Of a stretch of 64,000 nt of DNA, positions 63,506-64,000 are shown piece by piece. The first letter of the stretch is position 1; each line of letters starts with the position of its first letter. The translations under genes and the position numbers were made by a program. Source of the stretch: Paraburkholderia adhaesiva (GTDB lineage: Bacteria > Pseudomonadota > Gammaproteobacteria > Burkholderiales > Burkholderiaceae); contig NZ_JAJEJQ010000003.1 of the NCBI RefSeq assembly GCF_021390575.1, positions 1 through 64,000 on the forward strand, in the 5' to 3' direction. Below the pieces are notes generated by a model. That model saw only the letters and a program-made list of their open reading frames with translations, searched no databases and was not told the DNA's origin.

Positions 63506-64000
63506 ATGTCCGACTTGTCCGCCCGGATCCGGGAATTCGTCGATGAAATTGCAGCGAGCGTCGCTGTGATCGCACGCGACGAGAGGGGGCAACTCGCCGT
63601 TTCTGCCTGCAATGATCAGTTCATTCAGATGACGGGTGGCAGGCAACCCGGCGCTGTCAAATCGCTACCAGCACCGCTCGATACCCTGCTCCCTAACTAT
63701 GCCCGCAGCGAGTTTCGACAGTTAATCCAGGAGTGCTTTGACACCGGCGTCGCCCGGGAACTCGAGCAGGCCTATGACTTGAGGGACGGGACACACTGGT
63801 GGCGCTTGTCGTTGAAACCGTTCAGGCACGTCGAAGGCGATCAGACGAAGTTTGAGATCCTCGTGACAGGCCTCGAAATCACTTCGAAGATGCTGCTGAC
63901 CCATGAACTTGAAGTCAGCACCTCCCGGTTCCGGTCTGTCGTCGACGCCGCCTATGACGCGATCATTACGATGGACCAGCAGCACTGCATCACACTGTTC
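63506..64000 (+). CDS. PAS-domain sensor protein, 3' end cut by window
   Basis: The ATG at 63506 follows GGAGG at 63497-63501. The 165 residues in view look like a first PAS-like domain (SACNDQFIQMTGG, then HWWRLSLKPF) followed by the start of a second, RFRSVVDAAYDAIITMDQ. The output domain (kinase, diguanylate cyclase or other) lies beyond the window, so the role in signalling is open. No partner is visible upstream. Confidence 0.75.
   Translation, partial: MSDLSARIREFVDEIAASVAVIARDERGQLAVSACNDQFIQMTGGRQPGAVKSLPAPLDTLLPNYARSEFRQLIQECFDTGVARELEQAYDLRDGTHWWRLSLKPFRHVEGDQTKFEILVTGLEITSKMLLTHELEVSTSRFRSVVDAAYDAIITMDQQHCITLF

Noticed and set aside
63035..63646. 203-codon minus-strand frame
   Set aside because: It overlaps the start of the PAS gene, is rich in Arg and Cys, and shows no family features.

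Overview
The window is a high-GC chromosomal segment most consistent with Burkholderiaceae, probably Paraburkholderia or a close relative. The reasons are codon usage strongly biased to G/C in the third position, a fused persulfide dioxygenase-rhodanese of the type known from Burkholderia phytofirmans, a second elongation factor G, and a family content typical of that group. No rRNA, tRNA or CRISPR array was seen. Both ends cut genes: a phosphoesterase at the left and a PAS-domain sensor at the right.

Left part (0-16.9 kb): a secreted phosphoesterase, a Gfo/Idh/MocA oxidoreductase, then a divergent pair made of a SulP transporter with a cyclic-nucleotide-binding tail (minus) and a class III adenylate cyclase fused to a large AAA/tetratricopeptide-like module (plus). 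Next come two small secreted proteins, the persulfide dioxygenase-rhodanese, an EF-G paralogue, a TRIC-family channel, a C-terminal remnant of a haloalkane dehalogenase, and ilvE.

Middle part (17-28.7 kb): a hipBA toxin-antitoxin operon with four phased 26-bp operator-like repeats, a DUF1326-DUF2182 pair, a histidine phosphatase, an HU protein, a puu-like set (glutamine-synthetase-like ligase, FAD amine oxidase, XRE-cupin regulator), a cupredoxin, and an rcnR-rcnA nickel/cobalt efflux operon.

Region 28.9-48.3 kb is the most distinctive part. Six minus-strand genes read in the order giant Ig-like adhesin (about 3,230 residues), OmpA-like protein, type I secretion ABC transporter, HlyD adaptor, TolC-like protein, and a BamA/Omp85 paralogue. 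The Omp85 protein has an autotransporter-type extended signal peptide and a long disordered N-terminal part in place of POTRA 1-2. The adhesin is presumably exported by the ABC-HlyD-TolC trio. The Omp85 and OmpA proteins look like dedicated outer-membrane accessories. The region upstream of the adhesin carries a decayed IS6-family transposase and about 1.4 kb of non-coding, decaying DNA.

Right part (50.3-64 kb): two low-complexity secreted proteins, a Na/Pi cotransporter, a DegQ/HtrA protease, a hopanoid-type HpnL-like membrane protein with a radical SAM/SPASM-like partner, a P2-type cation ATPase, a GalU homologue with an altered nucleotide loop, an approximately 1 kb AT-richer intergenic region, and the start of a PAS protein.
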